A stretch of 64,000 bases of DNA from Panagrolaimus kolymaensis (lineage: Eukaryota; Nematoda; Chromadorea; Rhabditida; Panagrolaimidae), in the NCBI GenBank assembly GCA_028622995.1, contig JAJQJQ010000046.1, positions 930,001 through 994,000 of the forward strand. The letters run 5' to 3'. Every line of letters begins with the position of its first letter. The first letter of the stretch is position 1. The notes under the pieces are model-generated. The model was not told the DNA's origin. It did not search any database and worked only from the letters and a program-made list of their open reading frames with translations. This document shows, one piece after another, positions 11,246-23,339 of the stretch. A program made the translations under genes and the position numbers.

Positions 11246-14200
11246 TTAATAGCGGTTCCAAACATCACGAAGTTTATTGAAAAAGCCATGATTGCGTGGA
11301 GGCTTTCTAAAATATTTTTATTTTAAATCTTAACAAAATTTTTTGAAATCAACTTGCTTTCGAGAAAAATTGCTTGATTGGGAGTTAAATGTGGGTTTGG
11401 CAAATTTTTGAATGCTAGCTTGTTGATTTGTGGCATAACCTTGAACAGTGCGATTAAAAAGTTCCTTTAATTTTGAACCAAAATGATTTAGTGCAAAAAG
11501 TCGGGTTTTTAAATTTTTGACATCATCAGTAGTAATTTGTTGAACATTATCTCCACCAGATTGGAGAGCATGTTCAATAGCAGCACGTTCTGAAATTTTT
11601 TCATATTTTGGCTTTTTTATTTAGAAACTAGGGTTGTCGAATGGGGAAATTCCCGGGAAATTCCCGATTTTTCCTGGGAAATTTCCCGCTACAAACCCTT
11701 ACAAAGTTTCACCAAGTCTAACAAAGTCTTACAAAAGTTGCTATAACTTTGTTAAACTTTGTAAGACTTTGTGAAGGTTTGTAGCGGGAAAATTCCCGGG
11801 AAATTTCCCCATTTTCCCATTTCCCGGGAAATTCGACAACCCTATTAGAAACCAAAATAAAATTACAAACAAACCTTGTCTATATTCGTTTAAAGACCGC
11901 TTAAGATTATCAAGTTTTGATCGATCTCCACCAGCTTTAATGCATTTTTCTTCTTCTTCAATAGACTTTTCAACATATTTCTCAAAGACATCATTGTAAG
12001 CCATAATTGCATTTTGTTTGAGGAAAACAGCAAATCGAATGCTTGCATCCATAATTATTTTTTGTTCTTCTTTATATTCTGCAACAATTTGTTCACAAGA
12101 ATCAATAATTTTCTGCTTCGTAATTCTTGCATCTTCATTTGTTTGAATGGCAATTTTAATATTTGAATCTTCGACATTTTCGTTTGTTTTAACTTGTTTG
12201 AAACGGATATGCATATGGAGACTCCATTCGCAGCCACATTGAGTGCAATTTTGAGTTCCTTGCATCGCCCAACATTGTTGAAGATGAGGTTCGGGAAAAC
12301 GTTCAGGGTCGACGTTATCAAGTTGACAATGATCATGACAAACTTGTTTATAAATGGTTTGGAGTTGTTCAGAATTGGGAATGCTTTGAGTTTCGATACA
12401 TTTAGCTCCAGTGCAAACGGTCATGGGATAATTTAAAGGTTCGGTTGTAATTCCAACTTGGGGGATCAATAGTTTTTGTTTGAGCTCATCGATAGTGGCT
12501 GCTGTATTTTCAATTTCAGCTTTTCGATCGGTGTAAACTTTAATATTTGTTTCAATCAAGTCATTTATATCAGCCAAAGGTTTAGCTAACTGCAAAATAA
12601 TTCCACGTGCTTGATTAACAGAAAGGGTCTTGTCGACCGAATGAGGATTACACCCTGCTGCAAAGTCTAAGAATCGATGAGTTTCTTCAGCTGATCGTTT
12701 CCAACTTGAAGCAAAATTAAGCATATCGTCTTCAGCAAATTCAACGCCATCATGATAAGCACAAACAAATTTGAAAGCTTCATTATCCAAACAAAAAATA
12801 TTACTTTTATCAAGTTTAACATGGATTCCATGTTTCTTTTCAATTTCATCCAGAAAAGCTTTTAATGGAACCATAGTATCTCCTGGTCGATAAAAAGTTC
12901 CACGGGCATTTGTGAAAAAGAAAACAATATTTTTAGCAGCATCTTTATGGAGCTGAAGAAGTAATTCGCTGATACAATAACGAAAAGACAATGTCATTCG
13001 AGCTTCATTGGATTTGAATAAAAGACAGATTGCATGTAAATTTTTGTATGGCGCAATAGCATTTAAGATTTTTCGGGTGTTTTCTTTATCTTGATCAATT
13101 CCACGAACATCACCAATCCCAGGAGTGTCAATAATGTAAACATCGTATTTCGCTGTTTGGAATAAATAAGTTCGGGCATCTTGTGTGGCACTTTGACCGT
13201 TATCAAAGATTTCGTTGGTGGAATTTCCAATGATAACTTCTCTTTGATGGTAATTTTCATCACTTATTGTAAACTTTGATGGGATAACACAAACGGGTTC
13301 TGGAGCTTCTAATGCTTCAGTGATTAAGCTAAAAGACATATAATTGGCAATTCCATTAATCCAAGTTGATTTTCCAACTCCTGTTTCACCAAGAACAAGA
13401 ATATAAACTTCTTTTCGAGGCCCACTGTAAGAATTAACATCTGGACTTGTGTAATGTCCAGAAAGTGGTTGTGGAGCTGGAGTATGTGGGGAATAATCTG
13501 CAAAAATTTAACTTTTTTATGCTATTCATTTTAACTCCTTACTTTGGGGATAATTTTGTTGATATTGATATTGAGTAGCATAAGGGTCATTAATATTTGG
13601 ATGTTGCAAATAAGGAGAATTTGGGTTATTTGGGATTTGTTGATACGGATTTTGAAAATTTGGAGCTGTCATTGGATCATTATGAGGTGGCATGGGAGTT
13701 TGAGTATAATAAGGATTTTGCATATTCGAAGAAGGCATAGAATAATTTTGGATCGGCGGTGGAGTTGATTGATTTAAAGGTGAATGTTGAGCATATGGCG
13801 AAGGAGTGTTACGGCTGCTGGAATTCATCATTCCCAAATGAGGGCTTGGTTGAGCTAAAAGTTATTCATTTCAAAATAAGCTTTAATTTTTTTACAAAAA
13901 GAACTCACGGAATTGACCGGAACCTGGTTGCTGAGGAGGTGTGTAATTGTTTGGCAAGTTGGTATTTGCTTGAGGTTGTTGTTGAAGTTGCATTTGTTGA
14001 AAAATCGTTGTCTAAAAATTTAAAAGTCAAATTTATACCATCTATAATTATTTACCATTTGTTGCATAAAATTTGGATCTTGCATCATTGTAAGGAATCG
14101 CATATTTGGTTGTTGAGGCATTGTTGGAGGAGGATTTTGAGTTGGTGGATGATGTGCCATGGGAACTGCTGTTGGAGCTTGATATTGGTGATTGTTTTGT

Positions 14201-14334
14201 TGAGGACCCTACAATTTGAAGAAAATTTTTGCACACTAAGTGATTTTTAAAAAAATATTTCTTACATTTCTAATTGGCTGAAAACCTTGATCAGATTCTT
14301 CAGAATCACAAAAAGCGTTATTATTTGATACCAT
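11246..14334 (-). CDS. AIG1/GIMAP-like P-loop GTPase, gene A
   Basis: Seven exons (14334-14266, 14208-14056, 14011-13909, 13854-13543, 13497-11875, 11589-11358, 11306-11246) join in frame to about 850 residues. The first ~250 residues are disordered and Pro/Gln/Asn-rich, after an acidic NNAFCDSEES motif. The G domain follows: P-loop GETGVGKST, QSATQ in the switch I area, switch II DTPGIGDVRG, and FFFTNARGTFY where a guanine-specificity strand would sit. Then come helices and a Cys/His cluster (CTQCGCEWSLHMH) that may bind zinc, a Glu-rich helix and a basic tail. The sixth intron has a GC donor (AAA|GCAAGT) where fragment 7695-8033 has GT. The fifth intron carries a hAT-type MITE. A role in immunity or organelle dynamics is analogy only. 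Confidence 0.85.
11629..11844. mobile_element. 216-bp hAT-type MITE in an intron of GTPase gene A
   Basis: Inverted termini TAGGGTTGTCGAAT and their complement are bordered on both sides by the perfect 8-bp direct repeat TTAGAAAC, as hAT transposases produce. The inside is a palindromic run of GGGAAATTCCCG blocks and an ACAAAGTCTTACAAA block. It lies wholly in the intron between exons 5 and 6 of gene A; reading through it gives a spurious C-terminal extension of the fifth exon. Confidence 0.92.
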
Positions 14335-14500
14335 CTAAAATAAAATTTGAGGAAATGTTTAAAATACAATGAAAAGAATAAGGTAGTAAGACAGAACTAA
14401 ATCCTATATTTTAAATTGATTAATTCAGCATTAAATTATTTTATTTACGACGCAAATATAAAATAAAGTTAATATATTAAGATATAATTTTTTTTGTTTA

Positions 14501-17500
14501 TTAGAATATATTTTTAGCAAAATTTAATGCGAATGATGCTTTGTCTTTGAACCATTCAGCACCTCTTCTGAAAAGTTAAATTCATATTTCGGCACTCTAA
14601 TAGTTAAAATAAGGAAAAAATTTATAAGCTTACTTCATGATAGATTTTTTATCACAAACTGTAATGTTTTCAGCATAATTTTGTTGATCAGCCTCAACAT
14701 GCATACCAAAAAGTTCAGCTATTTTAGAACCTGTTAATGACAGAGCAAATAATTTTTGTTGAAGGTCTTGAATTTCTTCCAATGATAAATTGCCTTTACT
14801 TTGAGTGTAATTTTCGTCGCGCACTTGACGATAAAATACTAAAAGCTCTGCTAAGCGATTATACACTTTATTATCACTAATTAAAATTTTTCGAAGCATT
14901 TTTTCTTCTTCTTCAATTAGTAGCTGCATATGTTTTTCGAAAATATCATCTTGTTCAGAAATCCCATTCTGTGCTAGGAACATTGAAAATTTTGCCATTG
15001 CATTCAGGATAAAAGTAAATTCAGTTTTATATGCTTTGATCATTTGATTTGAGCTTTGAATCATTTTCTGTTTAAGCATTGATGCATCCTCGTTTGATAC
15101 TAATTGATTTTTTAATGCTTGATATTCAACATGTTTTGTCACTTTTAATTGTTCATATGTTATTCGTTTATGTGTACTCCAATCATGGCCACATTTTCTG
15201 CAGTTTTGGCCCTTGTGATTAAAAACTAAGCAATCTTTCAAAGCTGGATCTGGAATACTTGCGGAATCAGTATTTTTTAGAAAGCAAGGATCATGACAAA
15301 TAGTTTTGTATATGAGTTGCAAATTTCCAGATATTTCTTCATATTTAACACATTTATCATCTAAACAAACAGTACGTGGATGGGGAAGACGTTTAGTTTC
15401 TAATGAAACAATTGGAACCGCTGTACGCTTTTGAAGTTCTTGAATATTATCTTTGAGCATCTTTAATTCTTCAATATGCTCATGAAGCTTTTGAATATTA
15501 GTTTGAATAAGGTTACCAATTTCTATTGTCGGTTTTACAAGTTGTAAAACCCATGTTCGAGTCTCATTTACAGATAAAGTGTCAACGGTGCTATGTGGTC
15601 GCATCCTTGAAGCATGATTCAACAAGCGATTAATCTCTTGTGCTGAATGTTTCCAGCTCTCGGAGAAACTTTGTATTTCTTGCATTGAAAATTGAATTTT
15701 GCTAAAGTAGGCGCAAATAAACCGAAAAGCTTCATTATCCAAACAGAAAGTATTGCTTTCATTGATTGGCACCATTAAACCTTCTGATTCGCCAAGTTTT
15801 TTGAAATAAGTTTTCAGTGGTCCCATAGTGTCACCAGGTTTATAAAAAGTTCCACGAGCATTAGAAAAAACAAAGCAAGCATTATCCATGGCACTTTTGC
15901 TCAAGCTGCTTAATAAAAGGCTAATGGAAGTTCGAAAGCCTTGAGTCATTCTAGGATCGTTTGCTTTGAAAAGAAAGCAAATCGCATGAAGTTCTTTAAA
16001 TGGTGCAACAGCTCTCAAAATTTTCTTCAAATTTTCTTTATCTTGCTCCGCACCACGAGTATCACCCATTCCAGGGGTATCAATGATGTAGATGTTATAC
16101 TTTTCATGCTCAAGTAAATATGTTTTAGCATTTTGAGTTGCTGATTGACCTTGATCCGAAAAAACTTCATTTTCTTCAGTACCAAATACAATTTCGTGTC
16201 GCTGATAGTTATTGTCAAATAATGAAAATTTAGTTGGAATTACACAAATTGGAGCTTCTGCAGAAATTGCTTCATCCATAGTTTTATAAATTAAATAATT
16301 TGCGAATGCATTAATCCAAGTTGATTTTCCAACTCCAGTTTGACCCAAAACCAAGATATTTAAAGATTTTTTGTTGTTTTTCATTTGTTGCCGATATTCT
16401 TGTTGCGTAACAGAGGTTTGCTGAACCCAATCATTCTTATTGCTGCTTACATTGGCCACCTGAGTTTGAACTGGAGCGTCAAGAATGTTATTTGATTTTG
16501 GAATGTCATAATTTGGGCTGTCGCTTGACATTGCTGCAACTTTTGTGACAGAACTATCGAGAATTGTAGGAAGAATAGTTTGTAATTGCGATTTATTTTC
16601 TTCTGATGAATTAATATTATTGTATTTTATGACATCCGAATATGTTTTAAAACTAACGCCAGCTGCTTTGGTTGAATCGGTTAATGACGAATTTTGGGAC
16701 ATTTTTGCACGACATGCTGAGGAAGGAATATTGTTGTCAGCGCTATTGCACTCATTTTTAGCACTCGATTCATTTCGATTTTTTGTGGTAACATCAGCAT
16801 GCTTTAGATCATTTCTTTTTTCAAATTTTTGATTGATAAAGGTTTCCTCTATTGATGAATTCATAGTAGTTTCACTTTCAAACGTTTTTAACGAGGACAG
16901 TTGCTTTTCATTTTGTATTTGCTTGTTATTGATCGCATAATCATGTTCATCAAGTTTTACAGGCTCTTGAGCTCCCGGAAATTCTTTTCGTATAAGTGAT
17001 GAATGTCTTGGTATGTTTGGTGGCAGAGAAGTAGTTTTAAGTTGCTCAGAACCAATTGAAGTTTCAAAGTGCTTTTGTTGTTGCTGATATCCTGTTCCAC
17101 CAGCATGGGTTGCTTGATGAATTTTTGGAGGATGATGTTGAGTTGATGGATGTTGTACCATAGAGGCTTGAACTGTCCGAGCCTGATATTGATAATTGCT
17201 TTGTTGGGGAGGTATCTGCAAGCGATAATATATTTTAAAATAAGATGAATTTAAAATTCTTACACTTTTACTCGATCGGTAATCAGCCTCAGAATCATCA
17301 GAGTCAACAAAAGCATTGTTTTTTAATGAGACCTTAAATATTTTTTTTAAATAAAAAAATTATATACAATTACGGTAAGAGATGTTCCTTTTTCTAAGTT
17401 ATTTTACTAACCTTTTCGATGGTTAGTAATGAAGGTGGTGGACCAGCACCTCGTTGTTCGGCACTTATTTTTGAAAATCCAATTTGATGGTAAATTGGCT

Positions 17501-17980
17501 TGACAATATTTAAGTCTTGCTCATCATTTTTATGATCTTTTACGTTACTAGGATCCTGAAATTTTTTTTAGAATTTGAGTTAATGTTAGAATAATACCAT
17601 AGATTTTAAGATATTTGATGTTTTTTCTTGAAAAAGTTGAGTAAATTTCCATGTATCATCCGAATTTAACTTTTGAATAACATCGTTAAATTTATTTGCA
17701 AGATCAGAAGCCATCGCTGAAACATCATTTTCAACATTCATTTTTGAATGAAATTGAGATGATTGATTTGGTGCATTTTTAATACCAGTAGAGAATTCTC
17801 TAATTGCACTTTTATTATCGCTTGGACTTTTTCTGTCAACATCCATAGGTACTTCACGCTCCTATAAATGATGGAAACATAAAGGTAATTGGATTGATAC
17901 TATTTGAATTCGGAGGTTCAATAGTAATATTAAACAAAAAGATAAAAAATATATTTTACCTGAATATATCGCCCATCCAT
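14501..17980 (-). CDS. AIG1/GIMAP-like P-loop GTPase, gene B
   Basis: Six exons (17980-17960, 17861-17598, 17555-17412, 17332-17264, 17215-14634, 14567-14501) join in frame to about 1048 residues, the longest of the cluster. It starts with a tiny MDGRYIQ exon. The N-terminal ~450 residues are polar and disordered and include an acidic NNAFVDSDDSE motif also found in gene A, and a Gln/His/Pro-rich stretch. The G domain has P-loop GQTGVGKST, QSATQ, switch II DTPGMGDTRG and FVFSNARGTFY. The Cys/His module (CHDPC, then CRKCGHDWSTH) and a Glu-rich coiled region follow. Compared with A and C it has more divergent residues around the P-loop (Gln for Glu) and a different C-terminus (AEWFKDKASF). It is probably cytosolic or membrane-associated; the substrate process is unknown. 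Confidence 0.85.
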
Positions 17981-18415
17981 AATGAAGTGAAAGTTCTAAA
18001 AAATCATTAAAATCTATCGAAAAGATTAAAAAGTATGATGAGGATATCCTTCGCTTTTAATAATATTTTAACATAAGAAAATTTATCGTAAAATTAAAAA
18101 ATGACAAAAAACTTAATAATAACTCTGAACAACAATTCATTTTGTTCTTAGAAAAATTTAATTTTAGTCAAGGTAAAAAGCTCAAAAAATAAATAAATAA
18201 AAATTTCTTTCTATCTCGTTTTTCTTTAATATTACTTTTTGACGCTCAATATTACAAAATTATAAAAAAAACTGAATTAACTGGGGTAAATAAATTCAAA
18301 AAACTTTTTCTAAGGTATTATAAATAATTTGATAAGTATATTAACGAAAACTTTTACTAATATAAAAAACGCTTAAAGTTAGAATAATTTAAAAAATGTT
18401 GATAAATCCTAGCAT

Positions 18416-21400
18416 TTATCTGGATGTCCATTTTTTTCCTTTTCCATCATTTTTAGGTTTATCATGATCTTTTGATTTCTTATGTCTGAAAAAAGGTGCA
18501 TTATATATGCATCTATTTTTTCAAAATCACTCACTTCTTTTTTGATTCATCTTTTTTATACTTTCCGAAATTAATTAACGGTTTTTTAAATGGTGGATTG
18601 TATTTAACGGTAATATGTAAACAATGTTTAGAAATACCATCTTCAGTAGCTTTGAATAAAGTTTCCAAAGTTTTGCCAGTATGTTTTAATTGGAACAAAT
18701 CTTTTTTCATTTCTTCAATATCATCTCCAGTAATTCCTTTGACATTAGCATTGACAGGATTTTGAGCCGCTTGATCTAATAACTTTTTTTCTTGTCGATA
18801 TTCGGATAATAACTTTTTGAGATTGTCAAGTTTAGTTCGATCACCTCCAACTTTCGTGCATTTTTCTTCCTCTTCAACTGTTTGTTCGACGTATTTTTCG
18901 AACGCGTCGTTGTAAGGTAAAATGGCATTAGTTTGAAGAAAGCTTCCAAATTTAAGCGAAGTTTTAATAATTTGCTGTTGTTCTGCTTTTAAATCGGTAA
19001 TTGTGTTTTCACAATCATTAATCATTTTTTGTTTAGTTACTGTAGCATCTTCATTTGTCTTTATAGCATTTTTAATATTTTTATCTTCCACTTCAACGGA
19101 AGCTTTGATTTGATCAAATCGAATATGCATATGTGTGCTCCATTGGCATTCACAATTACTACATTTCCCTCCACTCATTGCTGCACAACTTTGAAGATGC
19201 GGTTCAGGAACTTTTTCTACGTCGACACCAGTCAAATAACAATGATCATGACAAATCGTTTTATAAATTGTTTGAAGTTGTTCAGAATTGGGAATTTTTT
19301 GCGTATCAATACAATTTGTGCCTGCACACACTGTTTTAGGATATGGAAGCGGTTTGACTTCGATACCAATTTGTGGAATTTTTAGTTTTTTCTTCAAATC
19401 TTCTAAAGTACTTGCTGAATTTTGAAGATCCTTTTTGCGATCATTAAAAACTTTAATGTTAGATTCGATGAGTTCATTTACATCAGCCAATGGTTTAGCA
19501 AGATAAAGAATGATACCACGGGCCTTGTTGATTGAAACTGTATCTGCGACACAATGAGGTTGCTGACGAGCAGCAAATTCAATAAATCTGTGAGTTGCTT
19601 CAGCTGATTGCTTCCAACTTCCAGCGAAATTCTTAAACTCATCTTCAGTAAATTTAGCTCCACTATGGTGGGCACATACCAAACGAAATGCTTCATTATC
19701 CGTGCAACAAATTTTTTCACCACCTAATTCAATTTGCAGTCCGCGATCTTTTTGAAGTTCTTTTAAAAATTCCCCCAATGGTGTCATAGTATCGCCAGGT
19801 TTATAAAAGGTTCCACGTGCATTGGTAAAAAAGAAAATAATATTATCGACAGCATTTTTGTGAAGTTGTAAAAGAAGTTCGCCAATGCAATAACGGAAGC
19901 TTTGAGTCATTCTTGCTTCATTGGCTTTAAATAAAAAGCAGATGGCGTGAAGATCTTTGTAATTACTAATAGCATTGAGGATTTTTCGAGTATTTTCTTT
20001 ATCTTGGAAAGGTCCCCGTGTATCGCCAATTCCAGGAGTGTCAATGATGTTGACAATATACTTTGGGGTTTCAAATTGATAAGTTTTTGGTGCTTGTGTA
20101 GCCGATTGGGCTTCAGTCGAAAATACTTCATTTTCATCTTTTTGGCCATGAGAAGGTTCTAATTTGACTTCTATTTTCTCTTCATTTGTTTGATAAAAAC
20201 TGAATTGACTTGGAATTAAACAAATTGGTTGAGGAGCATTGAGGGCTTCTTCAAGTGTGTCAAAACTCATATAATTTGCAATTCCATTAATCCATGTAGA
20301 TTTACCAACGCCTGTTTCGCCAAGAACAAGAATATTAAGGGTTTTCTTAGGACCTGAGAACTTTTCTTCCTTGCGAAGTGGATTTTCACATTCCTTTTGA
20401 TCTTCACATGATTCATAATTTTCTTCTTCACATGAACTTTCCGATTTTGAAGATTCATGAGTTTGTGATGGAGGTTTATTTTGTGATTGAAAGATTGACT
20501 GGTTTTGCATAAAATAGCTCATCATTGCATTCATCATTTCAGGTGTAAAAGAGGAGTTTGATATTGGAGCCTGTTGATTTGGCATAGTAAAATTTCCATC
20601 TAAATTTTTTAATGTGTACCTTTATTTGTGAGTTAAAAATATAGCTTACATGTAGGCATTCCAGGATAAGTAGGCTGTTGATGGTTATATTGCATAGATT
20701 GTGGCATATTTGCTTGAGGTTGTTGATTTACTGATGTATTTAAGAATTGGCCTTAAAGTATTTAAAGTAATTTCGCCTTTTTCGTATATTTATTACCGTT
20801 TTGCAATGTCATTCCAGCCATACTCGCTGGTAAACCATTGTTATAAAAGTGCGAATTTGGTTGTGGAGTTTGTTGAGATAACATGGAGTTTGTAGAACCT
20901 GAATGAGACATACCCTGATATTGTTGATTTGGTGACATTGCTTAAAAAAATAATGTCAATTTTATTTTCAATTGTAGTGTTACTTACATCTTTGTGAGTT
21001 ATTTGTCGATGGAAAAAGATTATGTGAGTTACTGAAGTTTTGTTGTGGCGCGGTATTTGAACTTGCTGAACTTGACCGAGATAGAGAAACGCTTTGGTAA
21101 CTATTTTGAGGGAAGCCTAAATTTTTTTAGTTTTTTATTCTAACTTTATGAATTAATTTTTTACCCATTGGATTTGGATAATTTTGTATTGGCTCTGCTG
21201 GCGGTGGAGTAGGTTGTTGTGAAAATTGTTGTCCTTGAAAACCTCCTTGTCCAATATGAGGCTGATTAATTTCCATTTGTTGTTTTTGTAAATGCATAAA
21301 AGCTTCCATTTGTTGCTAAAAAATGGAGGAAATAGTATATATTTGAAAAATAATGTATTTAAATTTTTTCACCTTCATTTGATTCATTCGCTCTTTGAGA

Positions 21401-21622
21401 GCTTGATTTTCTGCTTCAATATGCGAATGTGGTGCAGTGGAAGAATCTTGAGATGGTATTGAAGAGAAAGAACTGTTATTAACAACCTAAAAATTTATAA
21501 CCTAAATGCGTTGATATCGTTCTTTTTATTTAACTTACAAAGCCTATATCAGAGTGATTATCATCAGCATTGGCATTATTGAGAGATGCTTGAACAGCGT
21601 TAAAAAATGGGTCGTCACTCAT
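18416..21622 (-). CDS. AIG1/GIMAP-like P-loop GTPase, gene C
   Basis: The gene starts with MSDDPFFNAVQASL (exon from 21622) and runs through several short Gln/Asn/Pro/Ser-rich exons. The large exon 20599-18535 carries most of the protein and the last exon 18485-18416 ends KKWTSR. Along the protein come a long prion-like N-terminus, a Glu/Ser-rich acidic block (SSCEEENYESCEDQ), the P-loop GETGVGKST and QSATQ. Switch II DTPGIGDTRG, FFFTNARGTFY, the Cys/His module (CSNCECQWSTHMH) and a predicted coiled coil rich in EEEEKCTK follow. The C-terminal tail is very Lys-rich (KKHKKSKDHDK), suggesting contact with nucleic acid or acidic membrane. The exact number of 5' exons is less certain than the catalytic exon. 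Confidence 0.85.
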
Positions 21623-21772
21623 TATGATAAAAAGCTAAAAAGAAATTAAAAGAAAAGTTTGCCCATCAAATTAAAATATTTTAAGGGTTTTAAACCTTTT
21701 AATAAATATACAAATTCAATAAACACATATAAAATTTATTTTTTATTATCACAGTAAAAACTTAAGAATATT

Positions 21773-22269
21773 TTAAAGATTTATATCCCAACTTGAAAGA
21801 CATTTCATTATCATTCGAACATTTTCTTGATCCTGCTCAATTCCTCGAGTATCTCCAATTCCAGGTGTTTCGATAAAATTGAAGATTTTTGATTTTGTTT
21901 CAAAGCGGTATACTTTTGGTTTTTGGGTACATGATTGGCCGGCGGTTGCATCAGCTTTATTTGTTACACATTCAATCATATTTGATTTCATACTCACATT
22001 GCTCTTTTCATAATTTTTTCCAACATACAAATTAAAATTCATTGGTATTAGGCAAATAGGATTTTCAGCCTTCATCACATCTTTGAAATTATTAAAGGTC
22101 ATATAATTGGCGATCCCATTTATCCAAGTCGATTTCCAACTCCGGTTTCGCCGATAGTCAAAACATTTATTTCATCGTTGGATTTAAAAAATGCCATATC
22201 ATTAGTCTCAATAAAAGAATTAAAAGCCCGCTGCCTCTTAGTTGTTTCGTGGTTTTCTTCATTTTGGGT
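21773..22269 (-). pseudogene. Decayed AIG1-like GTPase, gene D (G-domain part)
   Basis: It encodes TIGETGVG, then loses one A in the codon run for the P-loop Lys-Ser: where gene A has GGAAAATC this copy has GGAAATC. The frame breaks and a stop follows at once. Downstream, in the shifted frame, the family sequence resumes (ENPICLIPMNFNLY, AGQSCTQKPKVYRFE, IETPGIGDTRG) and stops after MKCLSSWDINL, before the rest of the G domain. It is therefore frameshifted and truncated. Switch II has Glu for the usual Asp of DTPG. Candidate 5' exons lie at 22808-22969, 27789-27833 and 28047. Confidence 0.88.
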
Positions 22270-22807
22270 CTAAAAAAACATTTTTAAATATCACTAAAAT
22301 CATCAACGCGCCATTTCTTTTTTAGCATTTAATCGAACAATGAAACTAAAAAGCCTTTTTTTCTTAAAATAATAAAAGAAGAGATGCTGTATATTCATGC
22401 ACATCTTCTTTTTTTTTTATGAGTTACAAGTGAAAAAGGCGGAGCGATAAAATTCAAAACATATTCACATTAATTTTTTGTGCACAATGATTGAGTGTCG
22501 TAAAAAAAAGGATAAGTTTGTGCTTTATTTAAAATATTTTCATGAGAAAAATTATTTTTTGAGCCCACTTTTTTACTGTTTCTTAGTACAAAAGAAGCTT
22601 ATCAAAAATTTTACCTACGCCTGATAGAATGAAAGATCAACTACACTTTATATATTGTTAGCAAACATTTTTTTGCTTCAAAAAATTAATAAATACTTTA
22701 AAACCATATACTTATAATAAATTTATTTGTTTTTTTTTATTGATTATTCATCAAAGGCGCAAAAAACGAAGGAAAAATCCTTTTCAAGAAAGCAATTTTT
22801 TACTTAC

Positions 22808-22969
22808 TAAACTATGACATTTTTTGTGTTTAAAACCAAAACTAACTTTACTTTGGTTTGACAGGAATTCACTAAATTGTTGAAACAATGCAGCATATTT
22901 AGCATCACCTATTGTATTCGGGATTTCATTCGATGCCATAATTTTTCTCATAAGTGAATTGCGATTTAC
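22808..22969 (-). pseudogene. Probable upstream exon of GTPase gene D
   Basis: A 162-bp open block (54 codons) has a clean TTTTTTTAG acceptor and TTA|GTAAGT donor, both in phase 0. That fits joining to the phase-0 exon at 22269. It encodes a polar N-terminal-type segment with KYAALFQQFSEFL. It is not clearly similar to the N-termini of A-C, so the assignment rests on splice sites, phase and strand. Confidence 0.4.
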
Positions 22970-23339
22970 CTAAAAAAATTAGCAAGTCATTTTTTTTAAA
23001 TACAGGGCCTTTCGATACAAAAGAAAATCTATTTTTCGGGAATGTGCATTATCCAGAATAGAAAAAAAAATTATACTCAGGTATTACAAAAACTGAAGAC
23101 GAAGAAAATGCTAAATTGATTCTATCCCTTCTTCTAAAACATGTTGTGATTCCGTAACAGGAAACGATTCATGGGAAAGTTACAAAAGAATGAAAACCAA
23201 AGGAAGGAGACATATCTAAAAATTTTCATAAACATGAATGAAAGCGCAAAATAGGATTTTTCATTCTCATTTCATGGAAATGAAATGGTGTTTCATGGAA
23301 ATGAAATGGTGATGAGTGGCTGTTTTCTTTTGATGAAAC

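Noticed and set aside
11741..11875. C-terminal extension of GTPase A rich in GNGKMGKFPGNFPA
   Set aside because: This is read-through into the intron and the hAT-type MITE; the true exon ends at 11875 and continues at 11589.
12194..12436. Frames antisense to the GTPase genes (also 16545-16832, 19029-19385)
   Set aside because: They are shadows of conserved coding sequence on the opposite strand.
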